Below, piece by piece: positions 39,404-51,600 of a DNA stretch of 64,000 nt (position 1 is its first letter; the number at the start of each line of letters is the position of its first letter). Made by a program: the position numbers and the translations under genes. Under the pieces are notes generated by a model. It made no database searches, was not told the DNA's origin, and worked only from the letters and a program-made list of their open reading frames with translations. Source of the DNA: Lingula anatina (taxonomy: Eukaryota; Brachiopoda; Lingulata; Lingulida; Lingulidae). The stretch covers positions 665,559-729,558 of the forward strand of contig NW_019775891.1 of assembly GCF_001039355.2 (NCBI RefSeq), read 5' to 3'.

Positions 39404-41989
39404 ATGGCTCCCAGAAACTTGGTTGACGCGTCTCCTGTACCCGTCGGTGAACTCTACGAGGATACGGCCGCTGTAGAAGAAGAGCCAAAAGTCCAAGTGC
39501 CGATTAGAATTGTTTGGAGGAACGTGTTTCTTTTCTCGTTACTTCACATCTCGGCAGTCTATGGCATTTTTCTCATTCCCCAAGCAAAACTCCTCACAAT
39601 TGCCTTTGGTAAGTACAACGTGTGTGTAGACCTGTCATATTTTTTCAAAGAATTGATATTTTAGAACACATTTACAGTCACGTTAACGTTATATTGACGC
39701 ACAGTCACGTTATAATGACGTGCGCTCAGTTGGCCGTTTCTGGCGGTCTCTAATGGAAGGCAAGAGTGTTCTCTGCTTGTGGTCATACATCGCAATCCCT
39801 TGGGTTTCTGAAGCACTGTATTAGTAACTACCAATAAGTATAGACGTAAAAAACGAGCCTGTTTAGACCAGTTTGAAAAGTAGGACCGCTTGGGTTTAAA
39901 TCCTTTTTCAATACTTAAAATATTATCTTATAGACAGTTAATTACAGTGTACTAGTACATGTATGCCTATGGCACACTGTGGTTTCTTAATTATTCACTC
40001 TCTGTGAGAACTCAAAACTAACTCAGAGTCTCAGGTTATCCAAGATTTGGTTGTGATATGGGGATTTTTTACTCTGTCCCTTTCTCAGTCTGCGGAAGAC
40101 AAATCATTAAACATATGTGACCACAATACGTCATGCTGGATTAGGGGGTCATCCATTTTTATCATCACTTTCAAAAGTATCAGAGTAGCCTTTTATCCAG
40201 ATCCCACCCCTTAAGAGAGTACGAGGTAAAAATCTAAAAATGACACCTTAGCCATTTGGATCATACATCATTTTTATCTCTATCTGAAAGCTTACAAAAT
40301 GCATTACCCCCACACATACACACACACACACACACACACTCAACTGGCGCACGGTCCGTCTAGCTTGTGAAATGACGAGTAAAACGCATGATCACTTTAC
40401 TGAAAGGGTAGAGGCTACTATGCCACTCATGCGTGTGAAGGGGCCTATTGCCAATATTTTGATCAAGTAATTAGCATTGATGATCTATTGACTTTACCTT
40501 CCAGCCATCTTGCTGTACATAGGCAGCGCCATGGGCATCACGGCAGGTGCTCACAGACTGTGGTCTCACCGGTCTTACAAGGCCAGGCTACCTCTGAGGA
40601 CATTCCTCGCTTGTCTACAGTCTCTGGCTTTTCAGGTAAAACATCTATACCGACATCGAAGTAAATAATGCAAGATTAAAAAGTAATGTTTCATTTCGAT
40701 GTTGTATTGTATTTTAATATAGCAAGCGTAAAAAACGATCGCCTCTCTCTCTCGCGCGCGCGTGGGAGGTGAGCGGGGGGGGGGGGGGGGCGGACTTGTA
40801 TCAAAACCCATTGGCTTATAAGTACAAGTAGAAAAGTAGAATTTATGGTCAACCACTTTTCTTTTTCATTCCAGAACGATATCATTGAGTGGGTCCGAGA
40901 TCACAGAGTGCATCACAAGTACTCGGAGACGGACGCAGACCCCCACAACGCGTTACGCGGGTTTTTCTTCGCGCACATTGGCTGGTTGTTGGTGAGAAAA
41001 CATCCCGATGTCAAAACCAAGGGGAAGCAGATTGACTTAAGCGACCTTTACGCTGATCCTGTGTGCGTTTATCAAAGAAAGTAAGAAGTCGTGATTTTGT
41101 TTATCAGTTTAGTGACGAATGTGAATATATTATTTGCCAGGGTGTAACCATGGAAGCATATCTACTTTCATGGTGTAATGTACATGGACGTAAGGGGTTT
41201 TAGTGCTATTAGTCATTGTGTGAAATTATGTAAAATTAATAGTGGTGCGTAGTGTTTTTGATCTTTTGGAATGAAATAAAGACGTAAATCTCCTTTAAAA
41301 AGGGCGATAGATCGTGAGGGCAATATATATTTTATGTATATTCCAAACCCGCACCTGAATCTATTATACTATTTCGTGCAGGTTCGTGAAAGTTGAATCA
41401 TAAATTGGTGTATTCATATACTAGCTGTTACTTCTTAGACCATCCAATAAAAATGCAAGCATGAGAGACGAGTTTTATCAACCGTAGCGGATTTTTATAA
41501 CTGGTATTTATTCATATCTATGAAATTCAAACATGAAATTATTTTAATTCTTACAGGTTTTACTACCCATCTGTTCTGCTGTTCTGTTTTATACTACCAA
41601 CGCTGGTTCCGTGGTACTTCTGGGGCGAGAGTATTTGGGTTGCCTACGTCATATGCGCCCTCTTGCGGTACTGTGCGGCACTAAACGCGACGTGGCTGGT
41701 CAATAGCGCCGCACATTTATACGGAAACAGACCGTATGACAAAAACATCAACCCTAGAGAAAACAGAATGGTAGCATTTGGAGCGATAGGAGAAGGATTC
41801 CATAACTTCCACCACACTTTCCCTCATGACTATTCCACCAGCGAATTCGGATGGCGTAATTGTTTAAATCTCACGACTGCGTTCTTAGATCTCATGGCCG
41901 TTTTTGGCCAAGTTTATGACAGGAGAAAAATATCTCCTGAAGTTGTTATGCGACGAAAGTTAAGGACTGGTGAGGTGACAGATAAATGA
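39404..41989 (+). CDS. SCD: Stearoyl-CoA (delta-9) desaturase
   Basis: Four exons: 39404-39608, 40505-40635, 40875-41080 and 41557-41989, all GT-AG, giving 324 aa. Acyl-CoA delta-9 desaturase of the endoplasmic reticulum membrane, making palmitoleate and oleate from saturated acyl-CoAs with cytochrome b5, O2 and a di-iron centre. All histidine boxes are intact: HRLWSH at 85-90, HRVHH at 122-126 and HNFHH at 263-267. The extra NSAAH ligand box is at 230-234. Hydrophobic segments precede the first box (LFSLLHISAVYGIFLIP) and lie in exon 4 (FYYPSVLLFCFILPTLVPWY). The N-terminal tail is acidic and shorter than in vertebrates. Complete and apparently functional. Substrate chain length cannot be read with confidence. 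Confidence 0.95.
40310..40339. repeat. (CA)n microsatellite in desaturase intron 1
   Basis: About 14 CA units with one interruption. Confidence 0.9.
40743..40793. repeat. CT/CG-rich low-complexity tract and G run in desaturase intron 2
   Basis: CTCTCTCTC, then CGCGCGCG, then about 15 consecutive G. The run produces a proline-repeat open frame on the minus strand that is not a gene. Confidence 0.9.
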
Positions 41990-43305
41990 AATTATTATTA
42001 GGCAATATATGATGTGCACTGATTGTGATACGAACACAATGGCCAGTTAGTGATTGCGTTAGTTGAACATCTCCAACGCAATCACACAACCAGTGTATTA
42101 GTATAGAGGAGCAGGCCACCCTTGTACGAACGTACTAGGGAATATCAATGTTCCAGATTTTATCGTTGTGCTTTATTAATGTACAACATGCGAACTCATG
42201 TGAAACTTAAAACCAAAGAACAGGAGTCTCACGCATCTTAATTAAAGGAAACACTAAGTACTTGAAAGCATTTTATGACTTTTGTTAAACAGGTGCATTT
42301 GTACTGCAGTATATACGTACTTAAGATATGTTGTTCTTGCTTGGTGCCTCTTGAAATTGACATATCACTTATGCTTTAACTGCCACTTTTTAAAAAAATT
42401 CTAATTACTTTTATCAATGTTGTCGATCCCCTTTCTGTCTGCATGTATGTCAGGAGATCAAGTCAATCAAAATCTTTTTAATCTCAAGATTGTGGTTTTA
42501 ATTCACTGTGGGGTTTTAACAGAAGAAACGTGTGCTTTGCAGCACACAATTTTAATTAAAAGAAAAGAAAATATTATATAAAATACCTTCATTCAATCTA
42601 TTTATTGCATTTGGTCTATTTATAGTGCAGCCATTGCAAAGAAACGACCGTCTCTTGATTCCATGGTACAGAATTGCAGAGCCCATGCTCCAGCACTCAA
42701 AATGCCATTTTTCCTACATCCCTTACAGTTGTGTGCCTATGACAGGGTACACCCTAACCTTATAATTGTATCCCTTGTTCCCATTTTATTAAAATATATT
42801 AAACTATATAATTGTTGAAAGCAAAAATAAACCATTCATCACTGATTTATGCCTTTGTTTTAAAAATTTAAAATATGAATCTAATTATAAAACTAATTAT
42901 AAATTTAATTATACTTTAAGTAAATGAAAATACAGAGTAGTACAAAAACATCTCTGCACCACTGTATAAAAGGATTATGGACTGAATTCTAATTAATCTT
43001 CAGGACACTATGAATTAACAATTTTTAAAGACTTTAAAAGTATGATCACATTTTTCATAAATTCCAAAGCCGATGGATCATTCCTTATTTTGTAAAAAAA
43101 AATTTCCCTGAGCCATAAAATATTAGATAAAAGCATTCATATTCTAGCAAAAATAGCCATGCCCGTACATGCTATGTATTAAAGGTCGTAAATAACCTGC
43201 AGACTTCAATGTGTTTTCAATAGATGACCAGAAGGTAAAAAAGGATATCATTATGCCTGCATATATATATCACACTTTGTATATTTTTTTCCCAGTGGGT
43301 ATACT
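41990..43305. other. Desaturase 3' region and convergent spacer
   Basis: The desaturase (+) and the oxygenase (-) converge here. Apart from the stem-loop and AATAAA-like sites (for example near 42825), no gene is visible. Poly(A) sites for both genes are expected in this interval. Confidence 0.55.
42050..42085 (+). other. Perfect 11-bp stem-loop in desaturase 3' region
   Basis: GTGATTGCGTT, a 14-base loop, then AACGCAATCAC, located 61 bases after the stop codon and so probably in the mRNA 3' UTR. Could be a mRNA stability element or the end of an old inverted repeat; role unknown. Confidence 0.6.
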
Positions 43306-46300
43306 TCACTGTCCTTTTGCCAAGTCCATGTAAGTTGCGCCAAAGCGCATATTCAGGTAGTCAAGAGCACCGATTGGTTCATATTTGTTGGAGCCATCCA
43401 GACACGTGATCATCACCTGATCGTCTGGCTGAGCAAAGAAAGCAATTGACTGTCGAGCTTTAGACAGTAACTCCTGGTCCTGTGGGAATAGCACCCTATG
43501 CTTCTGAAAGTGAAAGAGATAACGGTTTTAAATTTATAAGATATTCACAAAATTAAATTAGTAACATAATTTTTGACAAAGATTTTTTCAAAGTTTGCTA
43601 AAAGCAATGTCAAATGCTGAAAAATAACTTAATTTTCATAATTTAAAAATTAAAAGAAATTTTTAAACAAAGTAAACCACCTGCAACACAACTGAAATAT
43701 ATAAAACTGTATCATAATGTATGCAATGTAAAAATGTGTTTATACCAGTATATTTCTTTCATTGACATCCACACAAAATACCCCTGTAGCACTAAAATAT
43801 GTAAACACACATGTACAGCAAGGCTTTCCCCAGAGAGCCGTCCAGCCATCATTTGGACTGCCACTGGCATCAAAAGAAGGCCTATATTTTCAAAGACAGC
43901 TTATGAAACATTGGAGAATGATAGTATATTTGTAGTTGGACTCCCTAGATATGAGTGACCAAATTACACATCAACCTTTTGGACACCTTGTACCAGAAAT
44001 CCTGGGGAAACCCTTGATACACAAGTATGTGCAGGCCCGTAGCCAGAAATTTCAAAAGGGGGGGTTCTGAAGAAGTGGAACTTTTTCCATAAAAACTTCA
44101 TGTACCTAGATCAAACTTTACCCAGAGTGGACCTTTTCCCAGCAAAAGGGGTGGTTCTTTTGAACCCCACCCCCCACGGCTACAGGCCTGATGTGCCTAC
44201 GTCTAGTGAATACTTACAGCAGCTATGAGTCTGTCTGCAGCCCATCTCTGCATTAAATCTCCTATGTTAACAACTATAGCACCAGGAATGTATGGAACTG
44301 GGGTGTAACGGCCGTCATGAGTTAGTACCTGGATATCAGGAAAAAATCAAGGAATTTTGTAGCAAATTGTGAGTAAAACCTCATATGGTTACTACTTATA
44401 TTAATATAATTTATAACTCTGTAAATGTCACTACAGGAGTAGGTAGTTTAACTAGTATGTCAAATTTGAGAAGCAAATATACGGCCTAATATTGTATGCT
44501 TATTGGTGTAAAACTGGAAAGTAATTGACCAAATCTTTGACTACAAATTTCCAACTACAAAATCTGCTACACTGTTGATTTAGCTAATACACAAGAACTC
44601 CATACTTAAGGACTCTTGCTGAATGCAATCAGGTTAACAGACTAACATGCCTCCTCCTCGCTTTGAGTAGAATACAGAAAAGCTGGTGATTATGTAAGTA
44701 CATTGGAAACAAGAGGTGTGTTAGTCTGTTGATCTGATTGCATTTGGCAAGAGTCCTTGTGAAGTTAGTGCACATTGGCTAGGTGAACAAAATTCATTAT
44801 GAATGGTCCCTACAGGAAGCCACTCACCTCAAGACCTCCCATTTCTCTCTGGTACACCAGTGTTATGGACCCAAAGTCAGAATGTTCTCCACACCTCACT
44901 TGGTTTGCTTTTATTGAGGCAGCGCTAGGCACACCTAAGTGTAAGGGGATGTAGAACAAATAGAAAACTAAATTACTAAGATTGAGTATAACAAAATGCT
45001 TACCACTGTGTAGCTGGTGTATTCGAATACAATGATGGCTATAGTAAAGTAGTAATTAAAATATAAATAAACCAACTAAAAAAACTTCTTACAAAGTCAT
45101 TGCTTAAAAATCTAAATAAATTTAAGAAATACAACAGTACAATACAAAAATCAAATTCCCTAAACTACGCTTGAGCAAGGGCTTAACAATAGATAATAAA
45201 ATTACATGCAGTGAACATTGTGCACAAACTATTCTACAGCAGCCAAAACACATACAGGATCTGTTGCCATGGATTCCAAACAATCCCAGGACTGGGCAAA
45301 ACAAAGCCAGAAAAATGCCAGACCTGCAAGTCAGTGGTGTTTCTTACCATCACTTTTTAATATCAAAATTATGTATAAATCTCAATTGTGGAGCTTACAT
45401 TTATCAATGAACTGAAGTTGCAGCCTCCACCCACCCTCAAGACCTTTCACTAAATAATGACCTGGATGGACTGGTCATCTAACTTATTGACATACAGCTC
45501 GAAATAGTCTCAAGTGCCTATTCTATTCTATCCTATTCTCTTCTTTTCTAATCCTCCTGGATAACTAAAAACATTCTCTCCCCACTGGTTATGTTTAGTG
45601 TATATAGTAGGTAGACTACCTGGATAATACATAGTTCTCAGTGTAGAGGCATTGCCATCCTTGCCCAGCAGCTGGTGAGTATTCACTAGATACTGTGGCT
45701 CCTAATATATTATAGAAATTAAAATAAAATTAACTACAAATCTTACAATAAGGACAATATGTGTTATGGCAATTTGCAAAGAACTGTTATTTTTCTGCTT
45801 TTCTAAAAGAAAAATTACCAAAAAGTTTCAGGGTCCGTAAATACTGAACATCAAGAATCAAGATAAATTATTCTATCGATAATTGGACATATTATCAAAA
45901 AAATTTTCCACCTCTAAACAAAATCTGTGACCTTATCTTACAAAAAGCAGTAGTCTATAAAAAAAGACAAACACCCAAGTGTTAAAAATCACTAATTCTT
46001 ACCAAGTCTAATCCATAGGCCATGGCTTCTAATATCCTCAGTGTTAATTGACTGGAAAGGTCCCAGAATTTTTCAAAAGTTGTCTTGAACTTTGGGAGCT
46101 CTTCATCAGGCCATGGCTAGAAACAAAACTTTGTTTTAATTAAATAAATAAGAAACTAATTTGGTCAAAGAAAGTAAAAATATGACATTTACCATTTTAA
46201 ATAAATGTTTATATAAATGAATTACAAGAAATTCCACTGTTATCTACCACTATTATAATGCATTGATTTTTGCACTACATGTATGTTAAAAACAAAGAAA

Positions 46301-46643
46301 GATTACATATTTAACAATGAGTATCTCAATAACATTATGGTAATAATCAGTTAAAAATATGCTAATACTATCAGTCTATGAACGGTATGCTTGTTTGTTA
46401 AATAAGAGATCAGCATATCAAATTACTGCCTTTATTTCATAACCTACTTTGTACTGACTTTTGGGAGTAAAATTGAACGACTCCTTAAGATCTGATGGCC
46501 TCTCTTCTGGATTTAAGCTAAAAATGCGAAAACACATTTAAGTATCAAATCTAACAAAATCAAATGACTTTAAGACATTGCACATTCACAGACCAACCCT
46601 AATAATTTTGAATATATGTCTTAACTAATGCAAAGTAATTATA

Positions 46644-46694
<51 letters not shown>

Positions 46695-47740
46695 AAATAC
46701 ATTCAAGACAGTAGATTATGATTTCCTTACCCTTCTCTCTCCAGTTCCACATACCCATGGTTGCTGTCTTTGGCTTTCCTGTGCTTCACTTTTACTTCTG
46801 TAGGCAGTGCAAAAAATTCTTCTGATATCTTGAAAATATCTGCAACCTAAGCAAATAATTAGTATTAAGGCAATGTATCTATCTATTGGTGTCACAGCTG
46901 CTTGCTTTCATCAAAATAAAACACTTGAAACTCAAGGCTGAAATTGTGTCAACATAGATAAAAATCCTGAGACACATCATCTAAAGAGGAGCCTGAGAAG
47001 GAAATTTTAAATTGGCGTATTTACTGAGTGCAATATATTACAGGAAGATTGTGGAAAGGGGTCATTTTCTAATGAAAAAATCTACTGGCAATTATAGTCC
47101 ACTAAATTCACACGTTCTAAAACAAATCTACAGATCTGCAGGAAATTTTACTGGCTGCAAGCATTGAAATGGAGGCTAGTGTAGCAGACTGATAAAACAC
47201 AATATAATAAATTTTATTTCATGTCAAGTATAAATTAGATGTAAACATTAGCTCTACAGTTATTCACCAACTGGGTTATGACAAACATTTCTATAAATAA
47301 TGCAGTATTTACACATGAGGTCTAGTAAGATAATAAAATGGGAAATTTTTCTACTAAATATACAAATTCACATGAAGTCTACTAAGATAGTAAATGAAAA
47401 ATCTTTCTATGAAAAATATACAAATGCTGGCCCTAATTAATTGTGAAAAACAAACATTTCTACATTTCTCAGAGGTGTTATCCAAATAAGATGAAGGATA
47501 AATCTGCCGTTTTTCATTGAAAAAAGTGGGCTGGCTCGGTTTTCGTCCCCGTATCTTTCTTAGATTTTAATACAATACCTCAGTTTCCGAAATTCCGTGG
47601 TTGACAACGTTGAAGAATCCAACCGTCTCGAAAGCATTGATAATTTGCTGCCCTGCTCGCTTCAGATTTTCTTCCTCGCGCACTTTGTTTATTGCACACC
47701 CTGAAAAGTCTATAAGTGGTATTTCAACACCAGACATCAT
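43306..47740 (-). CDS. 2-oxoglutarate/Fe(II) oxygenase, isopenicillin-N-synthase-like (complete copy)
   Basis: Eight exons: 47740-47579, 46846-46731, 46517-46448, 46116-46003, 45701-45620, 44934-44828, 44328-44218 and 43503-43306, giving 319 aa with every splice phase consistent. Two-domain DIOX_N plus 2OG-FeII_Oxy protein. Near the start are IPLIDFSG and GFFNVVNHGI. The iron ligands are H199 and D201 in RCGEHSDFGSITL, and H256 in KHRV. The 2-oxoglutarate-binding pair is R271-x-S273 in KARQSIAFF. NIGDLMQRW is also typical of the family. Likely a cytosolic dioxygenase hydroxylating or desaturating a small molecule; the substrate is unknown in animals. It is divergent from FKBPL, sharing a head-to-head promoter of under 0.8 kb. 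The ATG at 47740 is followed by a second in-frame ATG. Confidence 0.9.
44032..44190. mobile_element. MITE, family 2, with 5-bp target duplication, oxygenase intron 7
   Basis: 159 bp with 13-bp terminal inverted repeats (CAGGCCCGTAGCC on the left, GGCTACAGGCCTG on the right), flanked by the direct repeat ATGTG (44027-44031 and 44191-44195). The right end lies about 22 bases from the exon 7 splice donor. Non-coding. A similar-looking element with another ATG-type 5-bp duplication is at 54146. Confidence 0.8.
44608..44758. mobile_element. MITE, family 1, in oxygenase intron 6 (first copy)
   Basis: 151 bp with ~40-bp terminal inverted repeats beginning AAGGACTCTTGC. It contains AGAAAAGCTGGTGATTATGT, shared in inverse orientation with the element at 34345-34591. 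Confidence 0.85.
46642..46694. repeat. (AAAT)n microsatellite in oxygenase intron 2
   Basis: About 13 AAAT units. The second copy of the gene (about 51153-51180) has a much shorter, broken version, as expected of two alleles. Confidence 0.95.
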
Positions 47741-48002
47741 GTACCAATAGTCAGAACTACTTCACCTACGAATGACCGATGCATGTGTTTTGCTTGGCGA
47801 TGATAATGCACCTTACTATATTTTAATTATTATTGTGGACAGCCGATGGCGCCACTGATCACTTTATTCTAACAGATGGCATGAAAGCCATGCGTTAGGG
47901 CATCGTGTTTAACGTCAGATAAGGAATGAAATGTAATACTTTTGGAAAGGAAAAGTTTTTTTGCACCACCCTTTAAGTTAAGTAACGTTTTTTTTTTTTT
48001 GT
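47741..48002. promoter_or_regulatory. Presumed bidirectional promoter, oxygenase/FKBPL (first copy)
   Basis: Short interval between the divergent starts of the oxygenase (-) and the FKBPL leader (+). It is repeated with high similarity at about 51857-52110. No TATA box stands out. Promoter role inferred from gene arrangement. Confidence 0.45.
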
Positions 48003-48550
48003 TGTTCTTTTTAATCTTAGGGCTCTTCGTGGTTTAAAGCATCGGTAGCCAGTTGCTTCCTTTCGTAATATCTTCGAAACAGAAACTAATGGTTGCAGAA
48101 CCGGCAGAACTTACAAGTAAAAATGTAGGTTTACATGTATTTTCATTTGTTGAATTTGCATGGGGATTTGTAGATAATAAGAAAACTAATAAGATAATTT
48201 TATTGTTAAGTAAATATTCTCGGTCACCTAGTAGCAGTAAAAAAATAATATAAATCAATAGTGAAATTAATCAAGTTTGAAATTAGGATTAAGAACTTCC
48301 TCTATTTGATTCACTTATAATCTTTAATTTAATGGTGTATTTACAGCTGTGCATGGCTTTGATATTTATTTTGATCTTCTTCCAGGATATATGGCACTGC
48401 ATGTTGAGCTTATATGAAAATAAACGGTTGCTGAGCACCTCAAAAAGAGACAAGACTTGTTAAGTTAATTCTGAAATGGAAAATTCTAACAATGGCACTC
48501 CACAACTAGCGGACCCATGGGTCTCACCAGACAGGTCAATCTGTAAACAG
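48003..48550 (+). pseudogene. FKBPL-like gene, 5' fragment cut at an assembly join
   Basis: Contains a likely leader exon ending at the GT donor after 48116, an acceptor (TTCTTCCAG) before 48386, and the ATG at 48476 with codons 1-25, matching 52569-52643. Similarity stops at 48550, just before the N at 48553. The open frame running on past 48550 is an artefact of that join. Most likely not a real broken gene but the end of one assembled haplotype. Confidence 0.75.
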
Positions 48551-48671
48551 CTNTTTTTCCCTAAAAACTTCATGTTCCTTAACAAACTTTTCCCCGAGTG
48601 GGCCTTTTCCCCCCAAAAAGGGGGGTTTTTTTTAACCCCCCCCCCCCCCCCCCCCCACGGCTACAGGCCTG
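48551..48671. mobile_element. Right half of MITE family 2, cut at the join
   Basis: Matches 44081-44190 with a long C run (about 48638-48656), and ends in GGCTACAGGCCTG followed by the ATGTG target repeat. The left half is missing because the sequence changes at the N. Confidence 0.75.
48553..48553. other. Single ambiguous base (N) at a sequence join
   Basis: The only N seen in the window. The left side is FKBPL coding sequence; the right side is the oxygenase intron 7 element. Confidence 0.95.
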
Positions 48672-48698
48672 ATGTGCCTACGTCTAGTGAATACTTAC

Positions 48699-51600
48699 AG
48701 CAGCTATGAGTCTGTCTGCAGCCCATCTCTGCATTAAATCTCCTATGTTAACAACTATAGCACCAGGAATGTATGGAACTGGGGTGTAACGGCCGTCATG
48801 AGTTAGTACCTGGATATCAGGAAAAAATCAAGGAATTTTGTAGCAAATTGTGAGTAAAACCTCATATGGTTACTACTTATATTAATATAATTTATAACTC
48901 TGTAAATGTCACTACAGGAGTAGGTAGTTTAACTAGTATGTCAAATTTGAGAAGCAAATATACGGCCTTATATTGTATGCTTATTGGTGTAAAACTGGAA
49001 AGTAATTGACCAAATCTTTGACTACAAATTTCCAACTACAAAAAAGCACACATATCTGCTACACTGTTGATTTAGCTAATACACAAGAACTCCATACTTA
49101 AGGACTCTTGCTGAATGCAATCAGGTTAACATGCCTCCTCCTCGCTTTGAGTAGAATACAGAAAAGCTGGTGATTATGTAAGTACATTGGAAACAAGAGG
49201 TGTGTTAGTCTGTTGATCTGATTGCATTTGGCAAGAGTCCTTGTGAAGTTAGTGCACATTGGCTAGGTGAACAAAATTCATTACAAATGGTCCCTACAGG
49301 AAGCCACTCACCTCAAGACCTCCCATTTCTCTCTGGTACACCAGTGTTATGGACCCAAAGTCAGAATGTTCTCCACACCTCACTTGGTTTGCTTTTATTG
49401 AGGCAGCGCTAGGCACACCTAAGTGTAAGGGGATGTAGAACAAATAGAAAACTAAATTACTAAGATTGAGTATAACAAAATGCTTACCACTGTGTAGCTG
49501 GTGTATTCGAATACAATGATGGCTATAGTAAAGTAGTAATTAAAATATAAATAAACCAACTAAAAAAACTTCTTACAAAGTCAATGCTTAAAAATCTAAA
49601 TAAATTTAAGAAATACAGCAGTACAATACAAAAATCAAACTCCCTAAACTACGCTTGAGCAAGGGCTTAACAATAGATATTAATAAAATAACATGCAGTG
49701 AACATTGTGCACAAACTATTATACAGCAGCCAAATCACATACAGGATCTTTTGCCATGGATTCCAAACAATCCCAGGACTGGGCAAAACAAAGCCAGAAA
49801 TATGCCAGACCTGCAAGTCGGTTGCATTTCTAACCATCACTGGTTAATATTAAAATTATGTATAAATCCCAATTGTGGAACTTGCATTTAGCAACGAACT
49901 GAAGTTGCAGCCTCCACCCACCCTCAACCCAAGACCTTTCACTAAATAATGGCCTGGATGGACTGGCCATCTGATTTACTGACACACAGCTAGCAAAAGT
50001 CTTGAGTGCCTATTCTATTTTATCCTTCTATTCTAATCCTCTTAGATGATTAAAAACATTCACTCTTCAATGGCTTTGTTCAGTGTATACAGTAGGTAGT
50101 CTACCTGGATAATACATTGTTCTCAGTGTAGAGGCATTGCCATCCTTGCCCAGCAGCTGGTGAGTATTCACTAGATACTGTGGCTCCTAACATATTATAG
50201 AAATGAAAATAAAATTAACTACAAATCTTACAATAAGGACAATTTGTGTTATGGCAATTTGCAAAGTACTGTTATTTTTCTGCTTAGAAGAAAAATCACA
50301 AAAAAGTTCCAGTGTCCATAAATACTAAACATCAAAAATCAAGTTAAATTATTCTATGGATAATCAAATATATTATCAAAAATTTTTTTCCACTTCTGAA
50401 CACAATCTGTAACCTTATCTTACGAAAAGTAGTAGTGTATAAAAAATTGCAAACACCCAAGTGTTAAAAAGCCAGTAGTTCTGACCAAGTCTAATCCATA
50501 GGCCATGGCTTCTAATATCCTCAATGTTAATTGACTGGAAAGGTCCCAGAATTTCTCAAAAGTTGTCTTAAATTTTGGAAGCTCTTCATCAGGCCATGGC
50601 TAGAAACAAAAGTTTGTTTTAATTAAATAAATAAGAAACTGATTTGGTCAATAAAAGTAAAAATATGACATTTTCCAATTTATAAAATGTTTATTTATAT
50701 AAATGAATTACAACAAACTCCACTGTTATCTATCACTATTAAACTGCATTGAGTTTGGCACTACATGTATGTTAAAAACAAAGAAAGATTACATATTTTT
50801 AAATAAATAATATTTTTAAAATAATGTGTATCTCAATAATATTATGGTAATAATCAGTTAAAAATATACTAATATTATCATTCTATGAATGGTATGCTTT
50901 TTTGTTTAATAAAAGATCAGCTAATCAAATTACTGCCTTTATTTCATAACCTACTTTGTACTGACTTTTGGGAGTAAAATTGAACGACTCCTTAAGATCT
51001 GATGGCCTCTCTTCTGGATTTAAGCTAAAAATATGAAAACATATTTAAGTATCAAAACTAACAAAATCAAATGACTTTAAGACATTATACATTCACAGAC
51101 AACGTACCCTAATAAATTTGAATATATGTCTTAACTATTGCGAAGTAATTATATCAATAAATAATAAATAATTAAATAAACATTCAAAAAAGTAGATTAT
51201 GATTTCCTTACCCTTCTCTCTCCAGTTCCACATACCCATGGTTGCTGTCTTTGGCTTTTCTGTGCTTCACTTTTACTTCTGTAGGCAATGCAAAAAATTC
51301 TTCTGATATCTTGAAAATATCTGCAACCTAAGCAAATTATTACTATTAAGGCAATGTATTTATCTCTTGGTGTCACAGCTGCTCGCTTTCTCTTATCTAT
51401 CAAAATATAAAACACTTGAAGCTCAAGGCTGAAATTGTGTCAACATAGATAAAAATCCCCAGACACATCATCAGAAGAGGAGCCTGAGAAGGAAACTGGT
51501 TGGAATTAAGGGAACCTTTTAAATTGGTGTATTTACTGAGTGCAATATATTACAGGAAGATTTTGGAAAGGGGTAATTTTTATGAAAAAATCTACTGGCC

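Noticed and set aside
45171-45410. Open frame conserved between the two oxygenase copies (also 49655-49891)
   Set aside because: It lies in oxygenase intron 5 on the opposite strand. Conservation is explained by the copies being near-identical, and the frames diverge at their 3' ends. No known domain recognised.
48476-48709. Open frame starting like FKBPL and ending in a proline run
   Set aside because: Only the first 25 codons are real FKBPL; the rest crosses the N and reads through a transposon C run. It is a chimera of the join.
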